In this document: positions 51,971 through 63,669 of the stretch, one piece after another | How the letters are laid out: the number at the start of each line of letters is the position of its first letter | Numbering within the stretch: the stretch's first letter is position 1 | NCBI GenBank assembly: GCA_003220535.1 | Contig: QHSU01000060.1 | Location: 1-64,000, forward strand | Source: Candidatus Rokuibacteriota bacterium | GTDB taxonomy: Bacteria > Methylomirabilota > Methylomirabilia > Rokubacteriales > CSP1-6 | Length of the DNA: 64,000 nucleotides | Direction: 5' to 3' | Position numbers and translations under genes: made by a program | Notes under the pieces: generated by a model | Databases searched by the model: none | What the model was told of the DNA's origin: nothing | Seen by the model: the letters and a program-made list of their open reading frames with translations, nothing else

Positions 51971-52767
51971 ATGATTCGGCTCGCCCAGCTGACGGCGCCC
52001 CGAGCAGCGAAGCTCGCCCGCGATCCGCGCGTGATCGTGTTCCTGCCGCTGGGCGCGATCGAGCAGCATGGTCCACATCTGCCGCTCCTGGTCGACTGGC
52101 GCGGCGCCGAAGAGCTGGCGCGTCGCGTCGGGCCGCATCTGCGCCGCGCGGGTGGCGGCCGGTGCTCGCTCCGTCGATCCCGTACGGCGTCAGCACGCTC
52201 GCCATCGGGTGGCCGGGCACGGTGTCGCTCTCGGTGCCGACGCTCCGGCGACTCATCGTCGAGGTCGTGGGCGGTCTCGCGAGCCACGGCTTCCGGCGGT
52301 TCGTTCTGGCGAACTATCAGGCCGATCCCGATCACCTCGAGGCAATGGCGAAGGCGCGCCGCGAGCTGGCCCGGCGCCTGCGCGTGCAGGTCCTCGTCGC
52401 GGGGTTCGAGCCTGGCGCGCGCCCGCCGAACCCGATGGTGAATCGCCGGGTCCGGGCGCTCATGCGCAGCCCGAATCCCGATGCCGAGTGGCACTCGGGC
52501 GAGCTCGAGACGGCCTTCATGCTCTCGGTCGACAGAAAGCTCGTGCGGGAAGGCATCGCGAAGCGCCTTCCGCCGGCGTGGTTCGAATTCCGCCGCGCTC
52601 TCGCGCGGGGCGCGCGCAACTTCCGCCATCTCGGTCCCGGCGGCGCCGGCTACTTCGGATGGCCGGCGGCGGCCCGCGCGAAAACCGGACGCGACGCCAT
52701 GGCGCTCAGAGGCAACCCGATCGCCCGCCGGCTCCTCCGAGCGCTCGCGAGCCGCTCCCGTTCTTGA
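51971..52767 (+). pseudogene. Creatininase-family amidohydrolase, frameshifted
   Basis: The first frame (ATG at 51971) reads IRLAQLTAPRAAKLA and FLPLGAIEQHGPHLPLLVDW, the metal-binding start of creatininase-type enzymes. Near 52150 the homology moves to another frame: LAPSIPYGVSTLAIGWPGTV, SHGFRRFVLANYQADPDHLE and a C-terminal half. Where the family normally has NGHGGN, this sequence has NYQADPDH, so the active site may have been altered. One indel explains the break; it may be a mutation or a sequencing error. Confidence 0.65.
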
Positions 52768-52789
52768 CCCTGACGGCGCGCCGCGTTAG

Positions 52790-55111
<2,322 letters not shown>

Positions 55112-55122
55112 CCGCGGGAGTC

Positions 55123-55671
55123 ATGCCGATGCCGAAGCGAGCGAAGGCGCGACCGAGGAGGAAGCCCGCCGGCCCGAAGGCCGCCGCGCGGGTCAAGCCG
55201 ATCCCGCCCGGATATCACACCGTCACCGCCTATCTGACCGTCCGGGACGCGACCCGCGCCATCGACTTCTACAAGACCGCGTTCGGCGCTGCGGAGAAGC
55301 AGCGCATGCCGGGCCCCGACGGCAAGAGCGTGATGCACGCCGAGCTCAAGATCGGCGACTCCGTCGTCATGCTGAGCGACGAGTTCCCGGGCATCGGCAC
55401 GTGCCGGTCGCCGCAATCGCTCGGCGGCACGACCGTCGCGCTCTTCCTCTACGTGCGCGACGTCGACTCGGGGTTCAAGCGGGCGGTGGACGCCGGCTGC
55501 AAAGTGTTGATGCCGCCGACCGACATGTTCTGGGGTGACCGGTTCGGCAAGCTCGAGGATCCGTTCGGCAACCAGTGGAGCCTCGCCACCCACAAAGAGG
55601 ACGTCCCCGCGAAAGAGCTCGGACGACGCGCGCAGGCGGCGATGGCCGAGACGCCGGGCACCTCGTCGTGA
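55123..55671 (+). CDS. VOC/glyoxalase-family protein (PhnB-like)
   Basis: 182 residues. A basic N-terminal tail (KRAKARPRRKPAGPKAAARV) precedes one vicinal-oxygen-chelate domain: HTVTAYLTVRDATRAIDFYK, VMHAELKIGDSVVMLSDEFP and KLEDPFGNQWSLATHKED. These PhnB-type proteins bind small molecules; few have known activities. The basic tail is unusual and might bind nucleic acid or an acidic partner. It sits between mdh and fumarase, overlapping the latter by four bases, so it is expressed with the TCA genes. Confidence 0.85.
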   Translation: MPMPKRAKARPRRKPAGPKAAARVKPIPPGYHTVTAYLTVRDATRAIDFYKTAFGAAEKQRMPGPDGKSVMHAELKIGDSVVMLSDEFPGIGTCRSPQSLGGTTVALFLYVRDVDSGFKRAVDAGCKVLMPPTDMFWGDRFGKLEDPFGNQWSLATHKEDVPAKELGRRAQAAMAETPGTSS

Positions 55672-56510
55672 GGGACATCCACGTCAGCGCGATCATCGAC
55701 GCGGTCAAGAAGCTCTGCATCGACGCCAATCTCGAGCTCGAGCCCGACATGCTACGCGCCTTCGATCGTGCGCTCACCTCCGAGCGCTCGGCCGCCGGCA
55801 AGCAGGTGCTCCAGATCCTGAAGGACAACGCGGAGATGGCGAAGACCCGGCGTATCCCGTACTGCCAGGACACGGGGTTCGTCGTGTGCTTCGTCGGGCT
55901 CGGTCAGGACGTGCACGTGACGGGGGGCGGGCTCGACGACGCGATCAACGAGGGCGTGCGCCAGGGCTACCGCGAAGGCTATCTCCGCGCCTCCATCGTC
56001 CGCTCGCCATTCGACCGCGTGAACACCGGCGACAACACGCCGGCCGTCATTCACGTGGACATCGTGGCGGGCGCCACCCTTCGGCTCATGATCATGGCCA
56101 AGGGCGGCGGCTGCGAGAACCGCTCGAAATACACGATGCTGACGCCGGCCGAGGGCGCGGCCGGGGTGAAGGACTGGATCATCGAGTGCGTCCGCACCGC
56201 GGGGCCGGACGCGTGCCCGCCGCTCATCGTCGGCGTCGGCGTCGGCGGCACGTTCGAGAAAGCCGCCATCCTCTCGAAGCGAGCGCTCTTCCGCGAGCTC
56301 GGCTCGCCGAATCCCGACTCGACGCTCGACGCGTTGGAACGGGAGCTGCTGGAGCGCGCCAACCGCCTCGGCATCGGGCCGCAGGGCTACGGCGGCGACA
56401 CCACCGCGCTCGGGATCCACATCGTCACGTACCCCTGCCACATCACGTCGCTCCCGGTCGCGGTGACGATCGAATGCCACGCCCATCGGCACAAAGAACT
56501 CACGCTTTGA
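55668..56510 (+). CDS. Class I fumarate hydratase, alpha subunit
   Basis: 280 residues, GTG start in a GTGA overlap. It is the N-terminal half of an oxygen-sensitive, [4Fe-4S] fumarase (FumA/TtdA type). Cluster cysteines are in RIPYCQDTGFVV (about 66), AKGGGCENRSKYT (about 146) and the third in TYPCHITSLPV. The hydration of fumarate to malate fits between succinate and malate dehydrogenases. Tartrate dehydratase is a close relative, but the TCA neighbours favour fumarase. The beta subunit gene is 228 bases downstream, separated by a large inverted repeat. Confidence 0.93.
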   Translation: MRDIHVSAIIDAVKKLCIDANLELEPDMLRAFDRALTSERSAAGKQVLQILKDNAEMAKTRRIPYCQDTGFVVCFVGLGQDVHVTGGGLDDAINEGVRQGYREGYLRASIVRSPFDRVNTGDNTPAVIHVDIVAGATLRLMIMAKGGGCENRSKYTMLTPAEGAAGVKDWIIECVRTAGPDACPPLIVGVGVGGTFEKAAILSKRALFRELGSPNPDSTLDALERELLERANRLGIGPQGYGGDTTALGIHIVTYPCHITSLPVAVTIECHAHRHKELTL

Positions 56511-56515
56511 CGGGC

Positions 56516-56671
56516 GCGGTCGGCGAGCGGGGCGGCGGAGGGGGTGCGGGGACCACGCGGCGCGCGTGCGCTGCTCCGGGGTGGCTGGGCTCCATCTGGG
56601 GGCGCCTCGTCCGCCGCCGCTTTTCGGGAACGGGTCCCCGCACCCCCTCCGCCGCCCCGCCCGCCGACCGC
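56516..56671. repeat. 39-bp near-perfect inverted repeat between the fumarase genes
   Basis: The left arm (56516-56554) and right arm (56633-56671) pair at 38 of 39 positions with a 78-base loop. Arm sequence is extremely GC-rich (GCGGTCGGCG..., GGGGTGCGGGGACC). No open frame explains it. The transcript would fold into a very stable hairpin, which may act as an attenuator or RNA-stability element, or the structure may be a small non-autonomous mobile element. Confidence 0.85.
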
Positions 56672-56738
56672 GACCGCGCTGATCTCGGGCAGAGCTTCGG
56701 GACGGGAATAGAACAACTCGCTGGGTTGGGGGGCGAGC

Positions 56739-57317
56739 GTGGTTAAGGCGGGGGCGGATGGAGTCAAGGAGGTTGGGCCGCCGCTGTCCGACGGGGACGT
56801 CGAGTCGCTGCGGGCCGGCGACCGCGTCCGGATCACGGGCGTGCTGTACACCGCGCGCGACGCGGCTCACGGGCGCCTCTTCCCGCTCATCGAGAACGGT
56901 GAAACCCTGCCGATCGACGTCCGGGGGCAGATCATCTACTACACCGGTCCCTCGCCGGCACGGCCCGGTGAGATCGTCGGATCGATCGGGCCGACCACCG
57001 GCGGACGGATGGACAAGTTCACACCGGCGCTGCTCCGACTCGGGCTCAAGGCCACGATGGGCAAGGGCGCCCGGTCGCAGCCCGTGAAGGACGCGCTCCG
57101 GCAGCACAAGGGCGTGTACTTCGGCGCGATCGGCGGGGCCGGCGCCGTGCTCTCCCGGTTCGTCAAGCGGGTCGAGATCGTGGCATACGAGGACCTCGGG
57201 ACCGAGGCGATCCGACGCCTCGAGGTCGAGAACTTTCCGGCCATCGTCGTCAACGACTGCCACGGTGGAGATCTCTATCAGGACGGGATGAGGGCCTACG
57301 CCCGGGAGGAAACATGA
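56739..57317 (+). CDS. Class I fumarate hydratase, beta subunit
   Basis: 192 residues, GTG start. It corresponds to the C-terminal half of class I fumarases: LRAGDRVRITGVLYTARDAA, then FPLIENGETLPIDVRG, YTGPSPARPGEIVGSIGPTT and MGKGARSQPVKDAL, with the last conserved segment GGAGAVLSRFVKRVE. It joins the alpha subunit to complete the active site. The start is within G-rich sequence and could be placed some residues later. The stop overlaps the next gene (ATGA), linking fumarase and succinate dehydrogenase in one operon. Confidence 0.93.
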   Translation: MVKAGADGVKEVGPPLSDGDVESLRAGDRVRITGVLYTARDAAHGRLFPLIENGETLPIDVRGQIIYYTGPSPARPGEIVGSIGPTTGGRMDKFTPALLRLGLKATMGKGARSQPVKDALRQHKGVYFGAIGGAGAVLSRFVKRVEIVAYEDLGTEAIRRLEVENFPAIVVNDCHGGDLYQDGMRAYAREET

Positions 57318-58108
57318 GCGGTCAGGCGATCGGGCAGGCGCGGCCTCCCATCGCGGCGGCGCACCTTCGGCAGGACGCGTGGTGGGCTCTGCCGCTCGCG
57401 GTCGTCGTCGTGCTCGGCTCGTTCATCGTCTACTCGACGTGGGCGGCCATGCAGAACGCGCACTACTTCGCGCCGCCGTACCTGTCGCCGTTCTACTCGC
57501 CCTGCCTCTACCGCTCGTGCCTGCACCCGACCTTCGGCGGCGGGCTGCCGGACATCCACCTCCCCGTCATCGGCCTGCTCTCGCCGGCGTTCTTGATCCT
57601 CGTGGGCCCGGGCCTGTTTCGCCTGACGTGCTACTACTATCGCAAGGCCTACTACCGCTCGTTCTGGCTCGCGCCGCCCGCGTGCGCCGTCAGGGACGTG
57701 AAGCGCGGGTACACGGGCGAGACGCGCTTTCCGCTGATCCTCCAGAGCTTCCACCGCTACACGTGGTACGTCGCGGTGCTGTTCATCGTGATGCTGTCCT
57801 GGGACGTGCTGCTCGCCTTCCGCTTTCCCAACGGCTTCGGCATCGGCGTGGGGACGCTCGTCATGCTGGTCAACGTGGTCTTGCTGGCCGCCTACACCTT
57901 CTCGTGTCACTCCTGCCGTCACGTCTGCGGCGGCCACGTCGACGTCTTCTCGAAGGCGCCGACGCGGTACTCGCTCTGGCGCGTCATCACGGGGCTGAAC
58001 GAGCGCCACCCGGTGTACGCCTGGCTCTCGCTCTTCAGCGTTGCGTTGACCGACCTCTACATCCGGCTCGTGTCCATGGGCCTGATCGGTGACCTGAGGA
58101 TCATCTGA
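57314..58108 (+). CDS. sdhC: Succinate dehydrogenase membrane subunit
   Basis: 264 residues with about five hydrophobic segments. RLTCYYYRKAYYRSFWLAPPACA and FSCHSCRHVCGGHVDVFSK are segments typical of the single large membrane anchor in actinobacterial-like and related Sdh complexes rather than the small SdhC/SdhD pair. It should anchor SdhAB and pass electrons to quinone, probably with heme b through conserved histidines. It overlaps both the fumarase beta gene and sdhA. Confidence 0.82.
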   Translation: MSGQAIGQARPPIAAAHLRQDAWWALPLAVVVVLGSFIVYSTWAAMQNAHYFAPPYLSPFYSPCLYRSCLHPTFGGGLPDIHLPVIGLLSPAFLILVGPGLFRLTCYYYRKAYYRSFWLAPPACAVRDVKRGYTGETRFPLILQSFHRYTWYVAVLFIVMLSWDVLLAFRFPNGFGIGVGTLVMLVNVVLLAAYTFSCHSCRHVCGGHVDVFSKAPTRYSLWRVITGLNERHPVYAWLSLFSVALTDLYIRLVSMGLIGDLRII

Positions 58109-59910
58109 TGGCAAACCCGGACTACGAAACGCACGAGCACGATGTTCTGGTGATCGGTGCCGGCGGCGCCGGGCTGCGCGCGGCGATCGAGGCCGCGGCG
58201 CAGGGCGTGTCGGTGGGCCTCGTTTGCAAGTCGCTCCTCGGCAAGGCGCACACGGTCATGGCGGAGGGGGGCATCGCCGCGGCGCTCGGCAACGTCTGGC
58301 CCGAGGACAACTGGCAGGTGCACTTCCGCGACACGATGCGCGGCGGCAAGATGCTCAACAACTGGCGGATGGCGCAGCTCCACGCCCAGGAGGCGCCCGA
58401 CCGCGTGCTCGAGCTCGAGCGGTGGGGCGCGCTGTTCGACCGCACCAAGGACGGGCGCATCCTCCAGCGCGACTTCGGCGGTCACCGCTACGCGCGCCTG
58501 GCCCACGTCGGCGATCGTACCGGCCTCGAGATGATCCGGACCTTGCAGTATCACGGCATCCACCAGGGCATCGACGTCTACATGGAGTGCAAGGTGGAGC
58601 GCCTCCTCAAGGACGGCGATCGCGTCTGCGGCGCCTTCGGGTACTGGCGGAACACCGGGAAATTCGTCCTGTTCAAAGCCAAGGCCGTGGTGCTCGCCAC
58701 CGGCGGCGTCGGCAAGGCGTGGAAGATCACGTCCAACTCGTGGGAGTACACCGGCGACGGCCAGTCGCTCGCGCTGTGGGCGGGTGCCGACCTGATCGAC
58801 ATGGAGTTCGTCCAGTTCCACCCGACCGGCATGGTGTGGCCGCCGTCCGTTCGCGGCATTCTCGTGACCGAAGGTGTGCGCGGCGACGGGGGAACGCTCA
58901 AGAACAACAAGGGCGAGCGGTTCATGTTCAACTACATCCCCGAGTTCTTCAAGGGCGAGACCGCCGACAACGAAGCCGAAGCCGATCGCTGGTATACGGA
59001 CAAGAAGAACAACCGGCGCACGCCCGATCTGCTGCCGCGTGACGAGGTCGCCCGCGCGATCAACGCGGAGCTCAAGGGCGGCCGCGGGAGCCCGCACGGC
59101 GGCGTCTTCCTCGACATCAATACCCGTCGCCCGGCCGACTACATCCGGAAGCGGCTGCCGTCCATGTACCACCAGTTCATGGAGCTGGCCGGCGTCGACA
59201 TCACGAAGGAGCCGATGGAAGTCGGGCCGACCTGCCACTACATCATGGGCGGGGTTCGCGTCGATGCCGACACCACCGCCGCGACCGTGCAGGGATTGTT
59301 CGCGGCCGGCGAGGTGGCGGGCGGCATGCACGGCTCGAACCGACTGGGGGGCAACTCGCTGTCCGACCTCCTGGTCTTCGGGCGGCGCGCCGGCCTCTAC
59401 GCCGCCCTCTACGCCAAGGATTTCGGCGGCCCGCTGACGGTCGCGTCGGGCCAGGTGGAGTCGTTCGCCCTTGAGATGCTGGAGCCGTTCACGCGAAGCG
59501 GCGGCGAGAACCCCTACGCCATCCAGGCCGACCTCCAGGACACGATGCAGCAGCTCGTCGGCCTCATCCGCACCGAGCACGAGCTGAAGGAAGCCCTGAA
59601 GCGGATCGAGGCCCTTAAAGCGCGGGCCCGGCGGACCCGCGTCGATGGTGGACGGACGTACAACCCCGGCTGGCACACGGCGCTCGATCTCGCGTCGCTG
59701 CTCACGGTGGCCGAATGCTGCGCGCTGGGCGCGCTCGAGCGAAAGGAGAGCCGCGGCGGCCACACGCGCGACGACCATCCCTACACCGACGACACCTGGG
59801 GCAAGGTCAACGTGGTCATTCGCCAGAAGCAGGGGGCGCTCGCGCTGACTCGAGAGCCGCTGTCCGAGATGCCGACCGAGCTGAAGGCGCTCTTCCAGGA
59901 GAGGAAGTGA
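58108..59910 (+). CDS. sdhA: Succinate dehydrogenase flavoprotein subunit
   Basis: 600 residues. FAD-binding motif VIGAGGAGLRAAIEAA is at about 13-28, with SLLGKAHTVMAEGGIAAALG behind it carrying the FAD-attachment histidine (GKAHTVMAEGG). Substrate-site segments are FVQFHPTGMVWPP, the capping RGDGGTLKNNKGERF, and MHGSNRLGGNSLSDLLVFGRRAG near the C-terminal part. It oxidises succinate to fumarate. It shares one base with the flanking sdhC and sdhB genes, showing a tightly packed operon. Confidence 0.97.
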   Translation: MANPDYETHEHDVLVIGAGGAGLRAAIEAAAQGVSVGLVCKSLLGKAHTVMAEGGIAAALGNVWPEDNWQVHFRDTMRGGKMLNNWRMAQLHAQEAPDRVLELERWGALFDRTKDGRILQRDFGGHRYARLAHVGDRTGLEMIRTLQYHGIHQGIDVYMECKVERLLKDGDRVCGAFGYWRNTGKFVLFKAKAVVLATGGVGKAWKITSNSWEYTGDGQSLALWAGADLIDMEFVQFHPTGMVWPPSVRGILVTEGVRGDGGTLKNNKGERFMFNYIPEFFKGETADNEAEADRWYTDKKNNRRTPDLLPRDEVARAINAELKGGRGSPHGGVFLDINTRRPADYIRKRLPSMYHQFMELAGVDITKEPMEVGPTCHYIMGGVRVDADTTAATVQGLFAAGEVAGGMHGSNRLGGNSLSDLLVFGRRAGLYAALYAKDFGGPLTVASGQVESFALEMLEPFTRSGGENPYAIQADLQDTMQQLVGLIRTEHELKEALKRIEALKARARRTRVDGGRTYNPGWHTALDLASLLTVAECCALGALERKESRGGHTRDDHPYTDDTWGKVNVVIRQKQGALALTREPLSEMPTELKALFQERK

Positions 59911-60665
59911 TGGCGACCGTCACGATGAGCGTGTTTCGCGGTGACGCCAGGGGCGGCGCCTTCAAGGATTACCGCGTCGAGTCCGAAGAAGGCATGGTCG
60001 TCCTCGACGTGATCCACCGGATCCAGGCGACCCAGGCCCAGGACCTCGCGTGCCGGTGGAACTGCAAGGCCGGCAAGTGCGGGTCGTGCAGCGCCGAGGT
60101 GAACGGCAAGCCCCGCCTGATGTGCATGACCCGCATGGACCTGTTCGAGCCCGGCGAGACCATCACGGTGGCGCCGATCCGGACCTTCCCGCTGATCCGC
60201 GACCTCGTGACCGACGTGTCCTTCAACTACGAGAAGGCCAAGCAGGTGCCGCCGCTGCGCCTCCGGCCGCCGGAGTCCGACGGCACCTACCGGATGATGC
60301 AGGAGGACATCGATCGCATCCAGGAGTTCCACAAGTGCATCGAGTGCTTCCTGTGTCAGGACGTGTGCCACGTCATCCGCGACCACGAGGAGAAGAAGCG
60401 GATCTTCGCCGGGCCTCGCTTCTTCATCAAGATCGCGAGCCTCGACATGCACCCGCTCGACACCCAGGATCGGGCGGAGTTCGCCCAGAGGCACGCGGGC
60501 GTCGGACTGTGCAATATCACGAAGTGCTGTACCGAGGTCTGCCCGGAGCACATCCACATCACCGACAACGGCATCATCCCGCTCAAGGAGCGGATGGCTG
60601 ACGAATTCGATCCCATTGTCTGGCTGCTGCGGAAGTTCAGAGGACAGCGCAAGGCCCCCGCGTGA
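59910..60665 (+). CDS. sdhB: Succinate dehydrogenase iron-sulfur subunit
   Basis: 251 residues from the ATG that overlaps the sdhA stop. The [2Fe-2S] cysteines are in CRWNCKAGKCGSCSAEVNG (about 48-66, with a fourth cysteine in RLMCMTR). The other clusters are bound by CIECFLCQDVCH and by CNITKCCTEVCPEH. It relays electrons from SdhA to the membrane anchor. An intergenic repeat separates it from sucC. Confidence 0.96.
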   Translation: MATVTMSVFRGDARGGAFKDYRVESEEGMVVLDVIHRIQATQAQDLACRWNCKAGKCGSCSAEVNGKPRLMCMTRMDLFEPGETITVAPIRTFPLIRDLVTDVSFNYEKAKQVPPLRLRPPESDGTYRMMQEDIDRIQEFHKCIECFLCQDVCHVIRDHEEKKRIFAGPRFFIKIASLDMHPLDTQDRAEFAQRHAGVGLCNITKCCTEVCPEHIHITDNGIIPLKERMADEFDPIVWLLRKFRGQRKAPA

Positions 60666-60685
60666 CGGAGCGAGCACGACCTGTC

Positions 60686-60723
60686 GCACCTGTCTCAGAC
60701 CACCCTCGGCTCAAGCCGGCCTC
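60686..60723 (+). repeat. 38-bp dispersed repeat, copy 2
   Basis: Second occurrence of the sequence at 51918-51955 (34 of 38 identical), placed 16 bases ahead of the sucC start, between sdhB and sucC. Confidence 0.65.
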
Positions 60724-60738
60724 ACGGCCCCCGCGACA

Positions 60739-61899
60739 GTGAAAGTCCACGAGTACCAGGCCAAGGCGCTGTTGCGCGAGTTCGGGGTGCCCGTCCCGAG
60801 CGGAGACGTCGCCACGACGCCCGCGGAGGCGAAGGCGGTGGCGGGGCGGCTCGGCGGCCGGGTCGTCGTGAAGGCGCAGGTGCACGCCGGCGGCCGCGGC
60901 AGGGCCGGCGGCATCAAGCTGGCCGACGACCCCGACGCGGCCGAGCGCGCCGCGCGGCAGATTCTGGGGATGCGGCTCAAGACCCCCCAGACGCCGCCGG
61001 AGGGCATCGAGGTGCGGTCGGTGCTCGTCGAGGAAGCCTCGGCCGTCGAGCGGGAGCTCTATCTCTCGATCACGCTGGACCGCGCGCGCTCGACCCACGT
61101 CGTCATGGCCTCCGAGGCCGGCGGCATGGAGATCGAGGAAGTCGCGGCGCGCACGCCCGAGAAGATCATCCGGGAATGGGCGCACCCGGCACTCGGCGTC
61201 CAGGACTACCAGGCGCGCCACCTCGCGTACGGTCTGGGGCTGGCCGGCGACCCGTTCAAGCAAGCGGTGGCCCTGATCCGTGGCCTCTTCGCCCTTTACC
61301 TGGCCCGCGACGGCTCGCTGGCCGAGATCAACCCCCTGGTGGTCACGCAGGACGGCCGGATGCTGGCGCTCGACGCCAAGCTCAACTTCGACGACAGCGC
61401 CCTCTGGCGTCACAAGGAGATCGTCGCCCTCCGGGACGTCAACGAGGAGGATCCGCTCGACGTCGAGGCGTCGAAGTACAGCCTGAACTACATCAAGCTC
61501 GACGGGAACGTCGGCTGCATGGTCAACGGCGCCGGTCTCGCCATGGCGACGATGGACATCGTGAAGCTCGCCGGCGGCGAGCCCGCGAACTTCCTGGACG
61601 TCGGCGGCGGAGCGTCGCCCGAGCAGATCGAGAACGCGTTCCGGATCCTCTCCTCCGATCCGAGCGTGAAAGCGGTGTTCATCAACGTCTTCGGCGGCAT
61701 CCTGCGGTGCGACCGGCTGGCGGCCGGGGTGATCGCTGCCATCCGCAAGCTCGGTCTGAGGCTCCCGGTCGTGGTCCGGATGGAAGGGACCAACGTGGAG
61801 TTGGGCAAGCAGATGCTCGCCGAGTCGGGCCTCGCGTTGACGAACGCCGACGACATGGGCGATGGCGCGAAGAAGGCGGTGGCGCTCGCGCAGGGCTAG
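60739..61899 (+). CDS. sucC: Succinyl-CoA synthetase (ADP-forming), beta subunit
   Basis: 386 residues from the GTG at 60739; the longer frame includes repeat sequence. The ATP-grasp domain begins [20 protein letters not shown] and includes [20 protein letters not shown]. The CoA-ligase part has [30 protein letters not shown] and [13 protein letters not shown]. With SucD it converts succinyl-CoA to succinate and makes ATP. A small lipoprotein gene overlaps its end and separates it from sucD. Confidence 0.96.
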   Translation: MKVHEYQAKALLREFGVPVPSGDVATTPAEAKAVAGRLGGRVVVKAQVHAGGRGRAGGIKLADDPDAAERAARQILGMRLKTPQTPPEGIEVRSVLVEEASAVERELYLSITLDRARSTHVVMASEAGGMEIEEVAARTPEKIIREWAHPALGVQDYQARHLAYGLGLAGDPFKQAVALIRGLFALYLARDGSLAEINPLVVTQDGRMLALDAKLNFDDSALWRHKEIVALRDVNEEDPLDVEASKYSLNYIKLDGNVGCMVNGAGLAMATMDIVKLAGGEPANFLDVGGGASPEQIENAFRILSSDPSVKAVFINVFGGILRCDRLAAGVIAAIRKLGLRLPVVVRMEGTNVELGKQMLAESGLALTNADDMGDGAKKAVALAQG

Positions 61900-62251
61900 C
61901 CGGTGGCTGCCGCTCCTTCTCCTGGCGGCAGGCGTCGCCGCGAGCACCGGCTGCTGGCGCCCCGCCGACGAGCGAGCCTATGAAGACGTCATCGCCTCGA
62001 TGTCGATGGTCAAGGCGAAGGCGTTCTTCGAACGGTATCCGGAGAGCGCGTACCGGGACCGGCTCGTCGACGACATGATCCGATGGTGCAGACGTGAGGA
62101 CACCGAGGCGTGCTATGAGATCATCGTGAAGACGATGCCGACCGACCATCGCCGCTACCAGGAAGTGGTCGACCTCCACGAGAAGCGACTCGCCGACAAG
62201 CGGCGAAGGCGGACACCGGGTCCCGAGGGCAAGACGGAAGGCGTTCGGTAG
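61862..62251 (+). CDS. Small lipoprotein between sucC and sucD
   Basis: 129 residues if the ATG at 61862, inside the end of sucC, is used (38-base overlap). The N-terminus is very basic ([14 protein letters not shown]), followed by a hydrophobic stretch and a cysteine in ASTGC, a lipoprotein-like signal. The mature part ([20 protein letters not shown], then [12 protein letters not shown]) looks like the outer part of a TPR/YfiO-type helical repeat. Function unknown. Its stop is immediately followed by the sucD GTG, so it is expressed with the TCA genes. Confidence 0.6.
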   Translation: MARRRRWRSRRASRWLPLLLLAAGVAASTGCWRPADERAYEDVIASMSMVKAKAFFERYPESAYRDRLVDDMIRWCRREDTEACYEIIVKTMPTDHRRYQEVVDLHEKRLADKRRRRTPGPEGKTEGVR

Positions 62252-63124
62252 GTGAGCATCCTCGTCGATCGGTCCACGCGCGTGGTCGTGCAAGGCATCA
62301 CCGGCCGCGAAGGCGGGTTCCACGCCGCGCGATGCAAGGAGTACGGCACGACCGTCGTCGGCGGCGTGACGCCGGGCAAGGGCGGCACGACGCACGAAGG
62401 GTTCCCGGTCTGGAACACGGTCGCCCAGGCGGTGGCGAGCGAGGGCGCGACCTGCGCGCTCATTTTCGTTCCGCCGCCGGCGGCGGCCGACGCGATCATG
62501 GAAGCCGCCGCGGCCGATATTCCGCTGGTGGTCTGCATCACCGAGGGGATCCCGGTCGCCGACCTGGTCAAGGCGAAGCACTTTCTGGTCGGGCGAAAGA
62601 GCCGGCTGATCGGACCGAACTGCCCCGGAGTCATCACGCCGGGCCAGGCCAAGATCGGCATCATGCCCGATCACATCCACCGGCCCGGCCCGGTCGGCGT
62701 GGTCTCGCGCAGCGGCACCCTGACCTACGAGGTCGTGGGCCAGCTCACGGGGCGAGGCATCGGGCAAACGACATGCGTCGGCATCGGCGGCGATCCCGTA
62801 ACCGGCACGAGCTTCGTCGACGTGCTGCGCCTGTTCAGCGACGATCCCGAGACGCGGGCGATCATGATGATCGGCGAGATCGGCGGCACCGCCGAGGAGG
62901 ACGCAGCGGCGTTCGTCAAGGCTCAGGTCAAGAAGCCGGTCGTCGCGTTCATCTGCGGTCAGACGGCGCCGCCCGGACGTCGGATGGGCCACGCTGGCGC
63001 GATCATCGCGGGCGGGAAGGGAACGGCGGCGGAGAAGATGAAGGCGCTCGCCGAGGCCGGGGCGACCCTGGTCACGAGCCCGGCCGACATGGGAGCGACC
63101 ATGGCGAAGGTGATCGGACGATGA
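62252..63124 (+). CDS. sucD: Succinyl-CoA synthetase, alpha subunit
   Basis: 290 residues, GTG start directly after the lipoprotein stop. The CoA-binding Rossmann part has [16 protein letters not shown] and [28 protein letters not shown] and [10 protein letters not shown] are conserved core motifs. The phosphohistidine is in [13 protein letters not shown] near residue 249. It completes the enzyme with SucC. The end overlaps ndk by four bases. Confidence 0.96.
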   Translation: MSILVDRSTRVVVQGITGREGGFHAARCKEYGTTVVGGVTPGKGGTTHEGFPVWNTVAQAVASEGATCALIFVPPPAAADAIMEAAAADIPLVVCITEGIPVADLVKAKHFLVGRKSRLIGPNCPGVITPGQAKIGIMPDHIHRPGPVGVVSRSGTLTYEVVGQLTGRGIGQTTCVGIGGDPVTGTSFVDVLRLFSDDPETRAIMMIGEIGGTAEEDAAAFVKAQVKKPVVAFICGQTAPPGRRMGHAGAIIAGGKGTAAEKMKALAEAGATLVTSPADMGATMAKVIGR

Positions 63125-63546
63125 CCACCCAGCGGACGCTCGCCATCGTCAAGCCCGATGCCGTGGCCAAGCGAGTCGCCGGGCAGATCGTGACACGCAT
63201 CGAGAACGCCGGCTTCACGATCGTGGCGCTCAAGCTCATCCACATGTCGCTCGACGAGGCGCGGGGCTTCTACATCGTCCACCGCGAGCGGCCGTTCTAT
63301 CAGAGCCTTTGCGAGTTCATGACGCAGGGACCGTGCCTGCTCATGGTCCTTGAGGCGGACAATGCGATCCAGCGCTGGCGCGACCTCATGGGCGCGACGG
63401 ATCCGGCCAAGGCCGCGCCGGGAACGATCCGCCGGGACTTCGCGTCCTCCATCGAGGCCAATGCCGTGCACGGCTCCGACTCGCCGGAGTCGGCGGCGGT
63501 CGAGATCCCATACTTCTTCTCGAGCCTCGAGCTCTGTCCGCGGTAG
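63121..63546 (+). CDS. ndk: Nucleoside diphosphate kinase
   Basis: 141 residues, usual length. The start [20 protein letters not shown] holds the nucleotide-binding lysine, and the active-site phosphohistidine is in [13 protein letters not shown]. It exchanges phosphate between nucleoside di- and triphosphates. Coupling to succinyl-CoA synthetase (ATGA overlap with sucD) is common in bacteria, since the two enzymes balance ATP and GTP. Confidence 0.97.
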   Translation: MTTQRTLAIVKPDAVAKRVAGQIVTRIENAGFTIVALKLIHMSLDEARGFYIVHRERPFYQSLCEFMTQGPCLLMVLEADNAIQRWRDLMGATDPAKAAPGTIRRDFASSIEANAVHGSDSPESAAVEIPYFFSSLELCPR

Positions 63547-63607
63547 ATCCGACGCGCTCGCCCGACCGGCCCGCGGAGTTCGTCGAGCGGCTCCAGAGCC
63601 GCCTCGA

Positions 63608-63613
63608 TATACT
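63608..63613 (+). promoter_or_regulatory. Possible -10 element (TATACT) for the enoyl-CoA hydratase gene
   Basis: TATACT lies 56 bases before the ATG at 63670, in the gap after ndk. No clear -35 sequence is seen. Confidence 0.3.
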
Positions 63614-63669
63614 CGGCCGAGGCGGCGGCGCCCGATGATTCGTGTCGTCCGACCTCCGGAGGGACGCGC

